Below the pieces are notes generated by a model that worked only from the letters and a program-made list of their open reading frames with translations, did no database searches and had not been told where the DNA came from. A stretch of 64,000 nucleotides of DNA from Polytrichum commune (lineage: Eukaryota > Streptophyta > Polytrichopsida > Polytrichales > Polytrichaceae), in contig OX485804.1 of assembly GCA_950295325.1 (NCBI GenBank), positions 58,578,429-58,642,428 of the forward strand, read 5' to 3'. Positions 1 to 12,700 of this stretch are shown piece by piece. The translations under genes were made by a program, and so were the position numbers. Positions within the stretch are counted from its first letter, which is position 1. Every line of letters starts with the position of its first letter.

Positions 1-506
1 CTGTACTGTGCGGCCGATTCTCGGAAGGCATGTAACACAATTTGAAAGTGGATGCATGCACCAACTGTAACTACACAAGTTTTACATATGGTCTATGTTG
101 GGTGGATAAGCATCCAAACCATGCAACATGTGGATCGACACTGAAATGACTTGGAGGGTAATTTAAGCAACACAAGTGTTGACCATGGGAAGGGCATCTA
201 CATACCTAGTTTATGGGCAAAAACAATTTTGTGTCGAGAATTCCATACAAGATTCTTACAAACTCCCAATTAGTGTTGCAATCTCCTCCACACTCATTTG
301 AAAACACCTCACAGATTCGAGTGTCAAAGATCTCCACCAAGAATGCTTGAATTGCATAAAAAAAGTCCACTTGGGGTCTTAAAACCATTCTTGTAGGAGA
401 TCTTAACAATAGAAAGCATCAAAAGCATCAACACATTCAAACAATAGAGATACATCTCACATACTAAGTTCGGCATGCCCAAAAGCAACACATAACCTGA
501 AAGCAC
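1..506. other. AT-rich non-coding sequence, no gene seen
   Basis: No open frame here has recognisable protein features or a convincing exon structure. The only structured part is the 9-bp TGAAAGCAC at 498-506, which is the left target duplication of the following MITE. Confidence 0.5.
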
Positions 507-752
507 GGCTGGGGATTCGTGGCACTCAAGTAAAATCATCCATCCAAGATATCGTGGATGAAGTGGCTCCAATAAAAAAAGCCCCCCTATGGGGTTGAGG
601 GCCGATTCATTCGAATGTGACGTCACTAGACTAATTTGGGGCCTTTGACTCTATTTCCGGAATCAAATTGCCCAAAAATAGCCATTTAGATGATTCCTGT
701 GTTTTTTTCATCCGCACGGATGATTTTACTTGAGTGCCACGAATCCCCGGCC
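507..752. mobile_element. MITE with 9-bp target duplication (Mutator-type candidate)
   Basis: A 246-bp element starts GGCTGGGGATTCGTGGCACT and ends with the near-exact reverse complement AGTGCCACGAATCCCCGGCC; the inverted repeats extend for about 36 bp. It is flanked by identical 9-bp direct repeats TGAAAGCAC (498-506 and 753-761). A 9-bp duplication is typical of Mutator-superfamily insertions. The inside has no coding capacity, so it depends on a transposase encoded elsewhere. Its terminal sequence does not match the 18.6-kb Mutator-like element in this window, so that element is not an obvious source. Confidence 0.85.
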
Positions 753-1307
753 TGAAAGCACCACTACGTACCTTGATTTTCAGTGACCTTGGGTTAATAG
801 TTGTAATAGTCCAGTCTATTTATATCAGCAGCAGTGTGCTTTGCCAACAGCATGGGTAAAAGAAGTCTAATTTTTAAACGGGAACAGCCAAGGCCCGGCA
901 CATGGAAGTCTACCCTAATTGGGTACAGTTCCTACTTATTATTTTTCACAGTAGACCAAGCCATTGTCACCCTCAGTCCTGGGCCTTGACGCTTGGCGAT
1001 GTTCAAGTAGCAATAGCCAATGACAAATGTTGGTGGGTGTCGTTGATTGACAGTTAAACTGTGCCGTAGTAGGTAAGAGCTTGATAGTGGTACTGTTTCT
1101 TGTATATTACAGTCATGAAATACCAAGACATATATAGTCTATCCTTATGAACGGGGGAGAAGCACCGCTTAGTCGCAGTTGAACCAGTTGAGTTTGAGAA
1201 GTAACGGGTTGAAGTTCAAGACTTCAGGAGAGTTACCGATCATTTAGTCTAGCAGAATGTATGGAATCTACCCCAATTAGTAAAGAACAACCGGAAAGAT
1301 CACAACA

Positions 1308-1464
1308 CATAGCATTATTCAGATCCATAATAGTGTTCTGTGGGACTGACAACATTCTATAGAATATTCCCTCATTCAATCTGAATAAGGGATTCTTCAA
1401 GAATATACTATGTGGAATATTGTCAGTCCCACAGTTCACTGTTTTGGATCTGAATAATGTTATG
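1308..1464. mobile_element. Small foldback element (MITE-like hairpin)
   Basis: The two halves are imperfect inverted copies. The left arm carries ATTATTCAGATCC and GTGGGACTGACAA; the right arm carries TTGTCAGTCCCAC and GGATCTGAATAAT. The arms pair over roughly 60 bp each. No clear target duplication was found, so the family is unassigned. It has no coding capacity. Confidence 0.65.
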
Positions 1465-4299
1465 CATGTAACCAGCCGGACTTGGAAACATTGGGATTTA
1501 AACTCGATTTTGCCCAAAAATCTTCCCGGACACTGCTCTATCCTTGGGAAAAGTATCCTCGGGGTTGAGATTTCTTCAACGGAAGCTAAAGCAGATACAT
1601 CTAGCCTCTTTAGTGTGAGTGGTTCAACCTAAGGAGAGTGGGCCGGAAATGGACACCTTTGGTTCCTAGGATATGAAACATGCGATTAGTATGAGATGAT
1701 GAGCATATCCAAATAAAGGCCGTAGCCATCTCCTTCATAACATTCTGTGCTCATATGAGTAGTTCACTCATTATTAGAGCGGAGATTCCTTTTATTTTGA
1801 AATGATCATAGAGATCCTCCCGGGGGTTGGACTCTTCATTAGAAACCTAAATGACGTGCGTGGGTCATTATGAAAATTAAACCCCCTATATTTATTTGAG
1901 AAGGAAACAAATATATATGTACTAACAACATGTTAGAAAATGGACTCATGTGCTTATACCAAGCTTTTCAATTTAATGTGATCAAATGCCTCTACTACAT
2001 ACACAATATAAAAATCATGAATTAAATAGGCCTTTATTACTTATAAAATCCATGTTCATTTTCGCAATGAGCTACTCATTGAATGTCATTTCCATCCATA
2101 GCATGTAACTCAACGGTTGCATCAAACAAGCAAAGAATAACTTAGCCACAATCCAAAGAGCAAAACTCAAGGGATCCTGTGAGCTCTCCAAGAGCCTCTA
2201 GTTGTAAAACCTAAAACCCAAATGCAAAGCCTAACAAGAATGGACAAGGTGGTCATTGATGACTATTATCATATGACAATAATGAATGAAAATATGAATT
2301 AGATGAAACTGACACATTTATTGTCAAAATTTTCCTTTAAACCTTACTTGAAAACTCTTTTGTATATTTCACACTTCAAAACTCTTAATAACCTTTTGTA
2401 CACTTACACTTACTTCAAAATCTTAATAGCCTTTCTAAATGTACACACTAAAGAAAAACAATACCCCTCCCTTATGTATACCCCTATGTACGCTAACATC
2501 AAATAATATCCCTTCTTACACTCACATTAGCTCACATCATACGTTGCATGAAGAGTCCACCCTGGGCAAGTAGTATAATCACCCTAGTAATGAACATGGT
2601 ATTAACATAAAATTGACCCAAATAATCGATGACAACCCGATGTTCAATTTACACGGTTATTACATGCTCGGCTTGTCCCCCAACTAACGGATAGGCACAC
2701 TTCTCATCCAACCATCCTCCAACTCCACCACTTTCATCCACCCATCCAACCATCCATTCATCCATCCATCCGTCCGTCCGTCGAGGCAGGCACATTGAGT
2801 GCCGCCGCAGTAGTAGATCAGTGTGCGCAGTCAATCGATGAGATTGCAGGACCCCCACTTTCCTCACCAGCTTTCGATTTCATTTCTGGGCTTTTTTTCA
2901 AATTACATAAGTTAGCTTCCTCCCTCGCTTCCTACCCGGCGGCGTATCTCATGATACAATCACCACAAAACTCTCCTTCCTCAATGATCCTGATACCATG
3001 TTACATGCATTGCATGCCTGTGTCGTTGATGCATTTCCACAGTTTCAGTTTCATGGCTTTGGAGCATTTCCCTCTTCCGTTTGACTTGGGGGAGCTGTTT
3101 TTGAGGATGAAGTTATAATTTCAGTCTGGACCTTTTCTGCTCATTGTGGCAGCCTGTTGGGAGTCCAGATACTAATTACGTGCGAAGGCTTCTATCTATG
3201 GATGGTCCAGCTAGCTAATGCATTCGTGTCTGTAAGCTTTACCGGAGTTGCACCACTATTGGTGAGATTGTATGACCCTTCACGCCTGTTAGTTCTTCTT
3301 GACATGTAGGAAAATGATATTTGTTTGTAATCTCTTGCCCCACCGCCTGAGCTTGATCGGTTAGTGTCAAATTGTATATGTTGGGAGGAAATCCTAGTCA
3401 TAAGGGCGAGCATCTCATAAATTGTTGGGTATTGTTGTCTTGTGGAGAAATAAGCTTGTCTGGTTTGTATGTAATGCAAAAATGAGCTAGGTTTTCTAAT
3501 CATCAGCGGAAGCCAGACTGGATAATTTCTTGCCCTCAGGTGACCATCTGCCCACATGACAATATTCCCAAACTTGACTTCCTGCCCCCCGAATGCTCAA
3601 GTTTAATTGTTGCCGAGCTCATGTGTTGTGGTGTGCCTTGCTGATTGCCTTTGTGTTGTAATTAGAAGGACAGATAGGTTGAGCACATTTTCTTACCCTG
3701 CCTGTTGATTGCATGCACACTAGGACCGGAAGAGGGAGGCTAGAGTTTCGAAGTGGAGGATTGTGTCCATCGAAGGAGTAATATAAGCATGATGGAGGTT
3801 TCTGTGTCCGTATTCCTGTTCCTGGTGCTTCTGGTGCTCTTCATCTTCTTTCTGGGGGCTGCTGTACACCATTGGTACTCCACCAGAAAATCCAACATTT
3901 TGGCTGTGGGAGACTAGCTGCTGACTCACACTGCATGCTCTCTAGTCTCATAAACACGTCGTTGCAATGGAGCGGCACCGGATCAATTTACATGGAGTTA
4001 TCGAGTAATTAACTCATTGTTGGGGGTGTAATTGAGATGCGATCGAAGTTGCCGCTGACAAGCCGATTGATTGCTATAATTCTCGGTCTGCTGAGATCAG
4101 CAAAGCAGATTGTTGATCAATCACAGAAAGACCGGCCGCGTCACTCATACTTTTGGACAATGCATGGGGAGAGCCTAGCTTGGTCTAAGATTTCTGGTTC
4201 TGAGTTCTCAAACTATGGGAATATTAAGTGCTTTGCGTAATCTTTAATGGGAGAAGTCGATCTAGGACATGGGAGTCAGCTGCGTCAGGAAAGGCGGTC
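1465..4299. other. Non-coding interval with a CATC-type microsatellite
   Basis: No gene is supported. At about 2737-2781 there is a short run of CATC units followed by CGTC units. The remaining open frames are short, lack codon-usage support and match no family I recognise. Confidence 0.5.
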
Positions 4300-4740
4300 T
4301 CACTCAGGCGGAATAACTAGTACTAAATCAGAGTTTATAGGATGCTTGTGCTGATGTCTTTGCAAAACCATTTGTAACTGAAAGGGTTCGCCTGCGAACG
4401 CTCCATATTGAGCTCCAACATTACAATTTGGTTTTGGCTAAAATAGAATCAATGGCACACAATTAAAGGGTGTCTTCTTGTGTGTACCAGCTACTTCATG
4501 CTTCAATTACCTGCATATTTGATTCAGAAGTTCTATTTTTGGAACTAGTACCCAGTCATTCATACTTTAAATATACGATGCTTGTACAGAGGTCTTTGCA
4601 AAACCATTTGTAAACGAAAGGGTTCGCTCGAGAGCGTTTACAGATTAAGCTTCGAACATTTGGTCTCTGGCTAGAACTGATTTAATGGCGCACAGTGAAG
4701 GGATGTCTGCCCTGGTGTACAACTTCATGCTTTACCTGCT
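4300..4740 (+). pseudogene. Two diverged copies of a copia RNase H C-terminus
   Basis: Translation near 4340-4430 reads like the end of a Ty1/copia polyprotein: a stretch resembling ADVFAKPFVTERVRLRTL corresponds to the conserved ADxxTKxL...RFxxLRxxL tail of the RNase H domain. A second diverged copy of the same stretch plus its downstream sequence lies at about 4555-4740. Both copies have stops and frameshifts. The arrangement suggests a partial tandem duplication of an old copia 3' end. No LTR borders could be placed. Confidence 0.5.
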
Positions 4741-6399
4741 ATCAGAAGTCCATACTTTTGGATTCAGTGTCTTGAGCTCAAATTAGGGATACCGGATTGA
4801 TAGTTATTGGTGAAATTAATGTGTGCAAAGCTCAGGTTTAAACATAGCTGTCAAACTCAAGAGTAGTGCTTGTAGACCCAATTAATCCCTAGACATTCCT
4901 GAGTCGACACCGATGACTAACGGTCCATGTAGCAAGCTCATGTTCAGCAGATTGATCTCGTGAATACATAGGTGGGCTGGATATTCGATGAAGATTTTTT
5001 CTAACTTCAATTTCTGGGAGGCAAATGAAGTGAATCCACTGCCGTAGTGATGAAGTTTCGTAATTCCAAGCTCTTTGCACATCTTGGAATATCTTACACT
5101 GAAATGCCGTATCAAAAGGTTTACACTCGCTTGTAATAATATAGAGCTTCATTTCAGACTTAGCCTGCACAAGTTTCAAGTTTGACATCATTTCAAAGCA
5201 CCCTAAACCAAATTTGGACCTCCGAGATCACACAGATGACATTGGGGATAGCCGTCGGCATCAGCCATGGCCATCTCACAAGGATCGTTTCTGTCCCTCT
5301 CATACTAATCTTTCGTTTGTCCACTCCATTTATGAAGCACTAATTGTGAAGAATGCAGGTCAGGATAATAGCAAATTAAGATTGAGCTTAACGCTCATTA
5401 CATTGGTCTGCCTGAAGCAATTTACCGCACTCTCTCACTGTCACTTGGCCAGCCCAGTTTGAATGAGAACTTACAGAAGTAATAGTCACTAAGGTTGAGG
5501 CATCTATAACCGACAAAATAAGAGAATTTGCATCTGTTTAGGAGGAGGAACAGTGGGGAGTTATTTTTCTTGTGAAGAGAAACGTATTCTAAGGAGAATG
5601 CACAAAAAAATAAAATTGTTCTCATGAATACGGAAATTGCTACAAATTTCAAAGCAGTAAAGTTGAGGTAACACATAGTCGATCCATAGGTTAACCCATA
5701 ACCATTCATCTAAATGCTAATGCTCGACTATAATAATGTCAAAATTCTTTTGAGGGCAATCAATCACAAGCTGCCACCACATAAATCTTACCTCCATGCA
5801 CCTCAACACAAATATAGTTCTCATTCGTGTCAGCATTACGTGACCTTAGTGAGCGGTTAAATGAACCTAATCGACTATGGATGCCTCGACCTTAGTACTT
5901 GGGAAACACCTGTGATTCGAATGATTAGGTAGGATTACAGTAGGTGGATTAAGGTTTAAGGGATTGTACAGGTGGTACATACTGATCCGGGGTCAGATTT
6001 ACGGTACTCAGGAGGTCTGTAGTATGATAATATTTTTGATGGGAGGGGCAACGTAATAGGTACAATAAATATCAAATATTAAAGATGGCAAGAAAGCAGC
6101 GTTCCGGATCAAAAATAATGAGCTCATTGGTGCAGATGCAATTGTCTTTACTCCCAACAATTTATTTGTTAATATTTTCTTCTTAATCTGAAATTCATGT
6201 ATTTCCAAGTGGTGATGGTAAACCTCAAACGCCAAGTCCAACTGTAGACTTCTGTGTACCATGACAGATCTAGGTGGAACTTCTGGATTAGAGTACACTG
6301 TTTATGGTATTTAGTGTCACATGCGTAATAGGGTCACTTATCCTATTCTGAGGCGTATGCTAGGTTACACTAATGATCAACAATTTCATCATTAGTGTC
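4741..6399. other. No gene or element recognised
   Basis: AT-rich sequence with only short open frames on both strands. A minus-strand frame at 4882-5115 contains GPLVIGVDSG, which superficially recalls papain-type proteases, but nothing else supports that reading. Confidence 0.4.
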
Positions 6400-6646
6400 A
6401 CCTCCTAATACTTGGCGTGCAAGTGCATTTACTAATATCTTGGAATGAGTATGTTCAAAAATGTTATGAGGTGTCTACGAGTCCACTAGAATGACACTAA
6501 CAAAATATTCATTAAAATGAGAGTTTTCCAGTGAATTGAGAGTACATAAAGAAAATTATTAATCCAAGAATGAAATGAAAACCATTGGAAAGTTGTAGAG
6601 TACAAGTAAAAAAATAACATTTGATTTTCCGCTGTAAATTCCACCG

Positions 6647-6970
6647 TAGTTTCCATTAAAATGAGAGTATGTTAAGCTGAGAAATCGACTCATTTAGGTC
6701 GACTCAACCTAAATTGACTAACATAATTGTCCTCATTTAGGTCGACTCAACCTAAATTGACTAACATATTGTCCTCATTTAGGTCGACTCAACCTAAATT
6801 GACTAACATAATTGTTCTCATTTAGGTCGACTCAACCTAAATTGACAACATACTATCCTCATTTAGGTTGACTCAACCTAAATTGACAAAATATTGTCCT
6901 CATTTAGGTCGACTCAACCTAAATGAGTCGATTTCCCAGCTTAACATACTCTCATTTTAATGGAAACTAC
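6647..6970. mobile_element. Foldback MITE filled with a palindromic minisatellite
   Basis: The termini are long inverted repeats (about 50 bp), beginning GTAGTTTCCATTAAAATGAG at the left and ending with its reverse complement at the right. The interior is six tandem copies of a roughly 41-bp unit, each holding the dyad TTTAGGT-CGACTCA-ACCTAAA. No target duplication was identified with confidence. Confidence 0.75.
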
Positions 6971-7099
6971 ACGTCTGAAGTATAATCTAGTATTTATTAA
7001 TCTAACATGACTTTTAGGTGTCCAAATGGCCAATATTATTTTGAGAGGATCCCACTCTCTTAAAATATTGAATATCGTGTTCACTTGGCATTAATATTC

Positions 7100-7510
7100 C
7101 ACGGGGAGGTCACTTCATTGTCAAGTTGACACCACGTGAGGACAAAGTTTGCTACCCCTATATTACATGCCATATATAATTTTAAAATTTATGATATTTT
7201 TTCTACATATACATAACCATTGATAGTATCTTTTGTATACTTTTTTGAAATTTTTAGTCATCTTTATTTTTTTTAGTAATTTTTTTAGTTCAATTCTATG
7301 TCATTCTAGTTAGAAATGGTATGTTTTATGAAAAAAAAAAATCATCAAATTTAGTTACCACTTTTAACTATGTCATAGGTACTGTGTATATCTACTCATG
7401 ACAAAATTTTGATAAAATTTTGAACCATTTTGGTGGTGCAACTTACCAAAAGAAGATTTTTTTTTGGTCACACGTGGTGTTCAACTTGACAATGGAGTGA
7501 TCTACCCGTG
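7100..7510. mobile_element. MITE with 8-bp target duplication (hAT-like candidate)
   Basis: Inverted termini of about 40 bp start CACGGGGAGGTCACTTCATT and close with the imperfect reverse complement. Identical 8-bp repeats TAATATTC flank it (7092-7099 and 7511-7518). The paralogous repeat at about 38660 lacks the insert, so it acts as an empty site. An 8-bp duplication suits hAT-type insertion. The interior is AT-rich and non-coding. Confidence 0.75.
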
Positions 7511-7640
7511 TAATATTCTCAAGAATGTCGTCCTCTTGCATACTAAAAATGTAAACACATGACACTTTTCATTGATATGTTCAAGAGTTTCTTCTTGCAT
7601 ACTAAAACACAACATTATCATCTCAAGTATATATCCCAAT

Positions 7641-9749
7641 GTGCTACGTTAAATGTTGTAATGTTAAAAATGATTCACTTTCAAAAGTTACTTATATTGA
7701 TAAATATATAGTGTCATATTTGCAATTGAGTGGATGTGACACTTTGAGACTTGTAGGCACCTAGTTTAGGCCCTTTGCAAATAGTGTACGTGACGATGAA
7801 GACCACAAACTGTGTACTACTGTACTTTGACTTGAAACCTTACTATGAACGTCTCTGATTTCCCATATTTCTCTTGGTGCAGACAGGAAAACTGTAATCA
7901 TCATTCATCGAACCTCATAAGCTGTAGAAGATCCTGAACTTGTTACAGCCATCTATTCCTATTTTATCATTAGAGAGGGAGAAGAAGTTCATGTACGATG
8001 TACACACGTCCCTCCGATTGGCACAGGGTAAGGTGAGTGGAGGACACTTAGTTCTGGTGAATATTGGTTGAGTGACTTATAACCAAACTTGGTACATCTA
8101 GACACGACAGATTAAAGAAGTGCAGTTTCTACGCTGGTTTGATGACAAACTTAGTTTGAGGAGGTTTGAGTAATGCTACTCAATATCATCTGAGAGGTCT
8201 TCTGTGATTCATCCAGCCCAACATTGCATACCCCATTGTTAATTTATTCACTTCGAAGGACCTCATTTCAATCTAGTCACATACGCAATAGGGTAATTGT
8301 AGATGCACCTTATAATTGTGGATACATTTAGAAACGTGTGACTCTGTCCAGGGAATGCAATGGAGAACCAAGCCCTAGAATTGCTAATCCCGTGAAGTGG
8401 TGCCTCCGACGCAGATCATGTGCACATCTATGGAAGCCAATATGCACAGCAGGCTGGCATTGTGGGTCATGGGAGGTGTGGCCGGGAACGGTGGTCCGAG
8501 ACTATTGGGTGGTGCCGTGGTTGTTGCGACATGGTTGGAGCAAGGGCGAGGTTTGGGACAACGATCAGTGTTTGTAGGTGTAGTTTAGGAGTGATTGTCC
8601 TGCGTAGGTCATGTGGTTGTACATAGGCCGTATGAGTTTGGTGGGTCTGCCCGAGGAAAAAAGGGCGGAGGGGAGGACCTTTCCCTGCACCAGTGGTTAC
8701 CGCTGTTGGCTACCTTGTCCCATTTGGTTACCCACCTTGGTATCGATTCTCCATCAATTGCTTTCTCGTATGGATGACGAGGATTATATCCCACCAGGAT
8801 GATCCCTTCGTGAGCATCAAAGTGAGCCAATGGGGACTGACATTAAAAACACCAAAGAGCAATTGAGGCATAATTTAGTCGAGCATGGGAGCAATCGTGT
8901 GTCAATCTATGTATTGAGATACAAGGTTTGTCAAACGGGGAGTAATGCTCAAAATATTTTCGAATGTTAAAAGGTGAAGAAGTGATTGTTAAGCTAATTC
9001 ATGCACTAGGGGTGCTGAAAGTGCATTTTGGCATCTGATACTTAAGAACAATGTTCAAGATTGGAGACTTCACAACCCTTCAAACTAGATTTTTCCCTTC
9101 CAAATATACTTCCTTCACAAATGCCCTTTACAATAATATGATGAAGTTGAAATGAAAACGTCACAAGAAGTGTTGTGCTGAAAGTGCCCTTCACGTAGTG
9201 TTGCTATATTTTACATGTAAAATATTCATCACAGTAATTACATCATTACACTATCCAAGATTCTGGCCATTGGAGGGGATTTGGATGAGTAATGCCTTAG
9301 AAGTGGTAGCATGTACTTTTTTATCATGCATAAATAAAACTCTCATGTTACGTTGATGTGTTGTACAATTTTGACTTGAGTTGAAAATTGCGAATATAAA
9401 TTGAAAATGCGACATTTAAAGTGTTGTGTTGGAATGAAAGAGTCAAGTGAAGTGCTGAAATTTAATTTCCCTTGACAATTAAATTCATAGGAAGCCTTCA
9501 ATCTCAAACACTGCTTAAGCGAGCTCTATTCTTATACTCAAGCCCACTGCTTTCTATTTTACGTAGATACATATGCAAGTACTGTATGTCAGGCCCAAAA
9601 CAATCTACAATACTAGAAATGGGGAAGAACTAAGGCTCTTGGCACAACATGCTAGCACTTTGTTACAACATACATACATGCATACTACATCGCCCACAAT
9701 GCAAGTTGCTATTCGAGCCTCAAAATATACATGAGTCGTCGGCCACAAG
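7641..9749. other. No gene or element recognised
   Basis: Open frames around 8338-8800 overlap in several phases on both strands and reflect a locally GC-richer patch rather than a protein. No repeat borders, RNA gene or splice-bounded exon series was found. Confidence 0.4.
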
Positions 9750-12700
9750 TATTTGAGAGAACCTGGAGGCATTGTGGAGCTTGCAAAGGTGAACGTGCAG
9801 CTAGAGATGGTTGACATTACACTCAAAGATGTTGGGAGGCGTGGTACAGGGAGAACAATACATGTTGGCCCCCTTCTCCAACGATTTTGCGAAGACCAAC
9901 ATCTTACACCAAATCCTTTGATGGGCCTCTGGACGATTGTATAAGAGCATTGGCCACACTGAGGTGCGTCGGGAGGGCTTGAAAAATGGCATTTGATGAA
10001 ACTAAGGAATTATACTACGCTGCCATCAAACACCATCGGGAAGAGGTTTGTGTGGGTACACTTCATTGAGGGGCTCCCATCAAGCGATGATGGCATCTCA
10101 CTGGATTAGTTAGGTAGTTTAGATATTAGGGCTCCTGCGACATTGTGTTCGTTTTTTGTAACTTGTGTAGTTGTTTGCTACGACCATCAATGGGACCCTC
10201 GACTTTGAGACGTGGAGGTGGACAACGAGCACGGCAAAGGGCACCCCCAACATGTTAAATTCTCGGAGTGTTGGACATGCAATGGGAAGGCTAATAAACA
10301 ACTTCCAGCCGTCATCCACTGGCAGAGAAGGCAAACGATTGGATGGAGCAACAATTCTTATGCTAGTTGTGGAGAATATACACACATATCCAACCCCCTC
10401 ACCACCTTCCCGCCACGTGGTGATGAATTGTGCGGATGTAATAAATGACGCCACATTCCTAGACCAATATGGAGTGCAAACGCCACCACTGCGGAACGTG
10501 ATTCGGACAACAACAAAACCTAAGCAATACACAAAGAAGAAGGTTTTTGGGTTGCTGAACCACATAGACAACATGTGCATGGAGGGTGAATAGTGGGTTG
10601 TGATCATGACCTTGACGGATGAATTCCTCCAAGTGAGAGTGGACCCGGCCACGCCATGGCTGCCCTTAATGCTTAGACCAAGACCATTTCCAGTTGGCAC
10701 GGCACAAAGGGCCATAGCAGAGTATAGTGCTACAACGAAGTATAGTGCGCCCAAGCTTGCAATCATTGGGAAATTCTTCTACCATGTTGTCCCAAAGTGC
10801 AAATCAACAAACGTTGTGGCTATGGTCTATGTGCACGATCCTATTGAGAAACTCATCCCATGTCATGTGGCTGAATATGCTTATATATGAGGCATCTAAG
10901 CACTTTAAAGCTGTTGCTACAACCCAATGCTCCTACATGTGGCAATATATGGGAAGTTTCGAACATCATCCAATCCCAACCAATTGTTGATCGATTGCCA
11001 AAGTACATCGGTGGAAACAGATGATGATGACACTATGGAGATCTCAAACCCGGTAGAGCCAAGGCGACCACCTTTGATGCCACATTTACATACCCCATTC
11101 ATGCCAAGGCCCATGGCAGCGGGTGCCCATGCATAAAACACAAGGCCACAATGAATGGCCCCGTCACTTTTAAATCAGCCATGGCTTGAACAATGATGCA
11201 AGCCACTTATGCCATGAAGCGTTGTTTCGGGAAAGTAGGGCTGAGTGTGCATGGCAAGCCGCAGTCCAGCAGTGTGAAAACCTTGGAGAATGATGTGGAG
11301 TATAGTAGATTGGCATGCGAGTACACCCCAATTGATCTTTTTTCTTGGATTGATGATGCATCCGAGGGCTCTGACTCCTCAATGACCAATTTGAGGGAGC
11401 TTTCTATGGCTCTAGTGCACGAAGTAGCAAGGAAATTGAGACGCGATCCGCCCGCGCACTCCCGCCTTGGACGTACAAACCCTTCCTGATAGTGATCTAG
11501 ACGGTGGGTATGACACCGATGTTAGCAAGTATGCGCCAAGGCCAATTTTTTTGCGATAGTCTCGGTGCAATATCGGTCACAATTGCTCAGACGCAGGTGT
11601 GGACAAGGCTGAGACTGCAATACAAAAGGTGGAGGAGGATTTCATGGCTATTGATTTGAAATACAATGCGGTACGCGAAGTCCAAAACCTAGTTGTCATG
11701 GGCCTCAGTCAACATGTGAAACATGTAAGCATATATTATTTCCTTGAATATATATGTACCATTCCCAATGTATTTTGTCATTGGAGACAAAAAAAATTAT
11801 ATAATAAAACAGGTGGCAAGGCTCGAATGTGCATGAGGTCGATGACGAGGCGTTGGCAATTGCGGCTTTACGAAAACGATTCTAGAAAGCGTTTGATGTT
11901 AAACTTGGGCTAAGCTATGAAGATATTGTGGAGGGGCAAACAATAATTACACTTGGTCGGCGACTTCAAAATCTTCTGTGGCCTCACATTGTCTTGTTTT
12001 TGTGTTTAGCCGGAAGCACGGGGTTTTCGGTAGTGAAAATTTTGTAATTCAAATATGTTTAAGAAACACAAGTTAGTTTCTAACAATTCATTTTTTTTGC
12101 AAAAAAATCTGGATTTTTTATTTTTATTTTTACAAATAAGCTATTAATTCAATATTCAATTTCTTGAAACATCCATTTAATTTATTATTTAAAATTAAAA
12201 CCTCACTTTGAATCAAATCAAATTTTCAACCTTCACTCAAACTAAACTTTGAATCCTTTGTTTAAACTACACTCTTCATTATAGACATGGAGGCATGACA
12301 AATTCAATGGGGGGTCTTCCAACAATGAAACCGATTATTTGGTTAAATACAAAAACCGGAATGAAACCTGGAATTTATATTGCTCATGCGCAATTTGCAT
12401 TGAGACATTAAGTGACTATCAGGTTGGGCTACCAAAACTCCCCACCATAGCCTTAACTGTAAGTACAAAACTATCATGATTTCTAAGCTCTAGAGGAAAA
12501 ATATATGTGGAGATGCATTGAAATTGCGAAAATATATAAGCTCTAAGAAAATGGTAAACGGTTGTGGAGACATTGGTATGCACCAAACACTTGATTTAGA
12601 TATGTCTTCATAGTGTAAAATGTAGTCATGGTATACTTAACTAATGAGTGAAAATGGTCCATTTTTTGTCATCAAATTTGGCATATGGTTGTGGACACAC

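Larger units (their letters stand above)
6400..7640. repeat. Dispersed non-coding repeat, copy A, with two MITEs inserted
   Basis: Phrases such as GACACT, TTGGCRTxCAAGTG, ACTAATATCTYGGxATxAGTATGTTC and CTCAAGAATRTC...CTTGCATACT occur here in the same order as at 38490-38720, showing two diverged copies of one repeat family. Copy B lies inside the 18.6-kb transposon. Comparing the two gives an empty site for the MITE at 7100-7510. Coding potential is absent. Confidence 0.6.

Noticed and set aside
4882..5115. Papain-like protease fragment
   Set aside because: Only GPLVIGVDSG resembles the family; no catalytic Cys, His or Asn motif nearby.
8338..8830. Cluster of overlapping frames in a GC-richer patch
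   Set aside because: All six phases are partly open, with no motif, start context or splice site to favour one.
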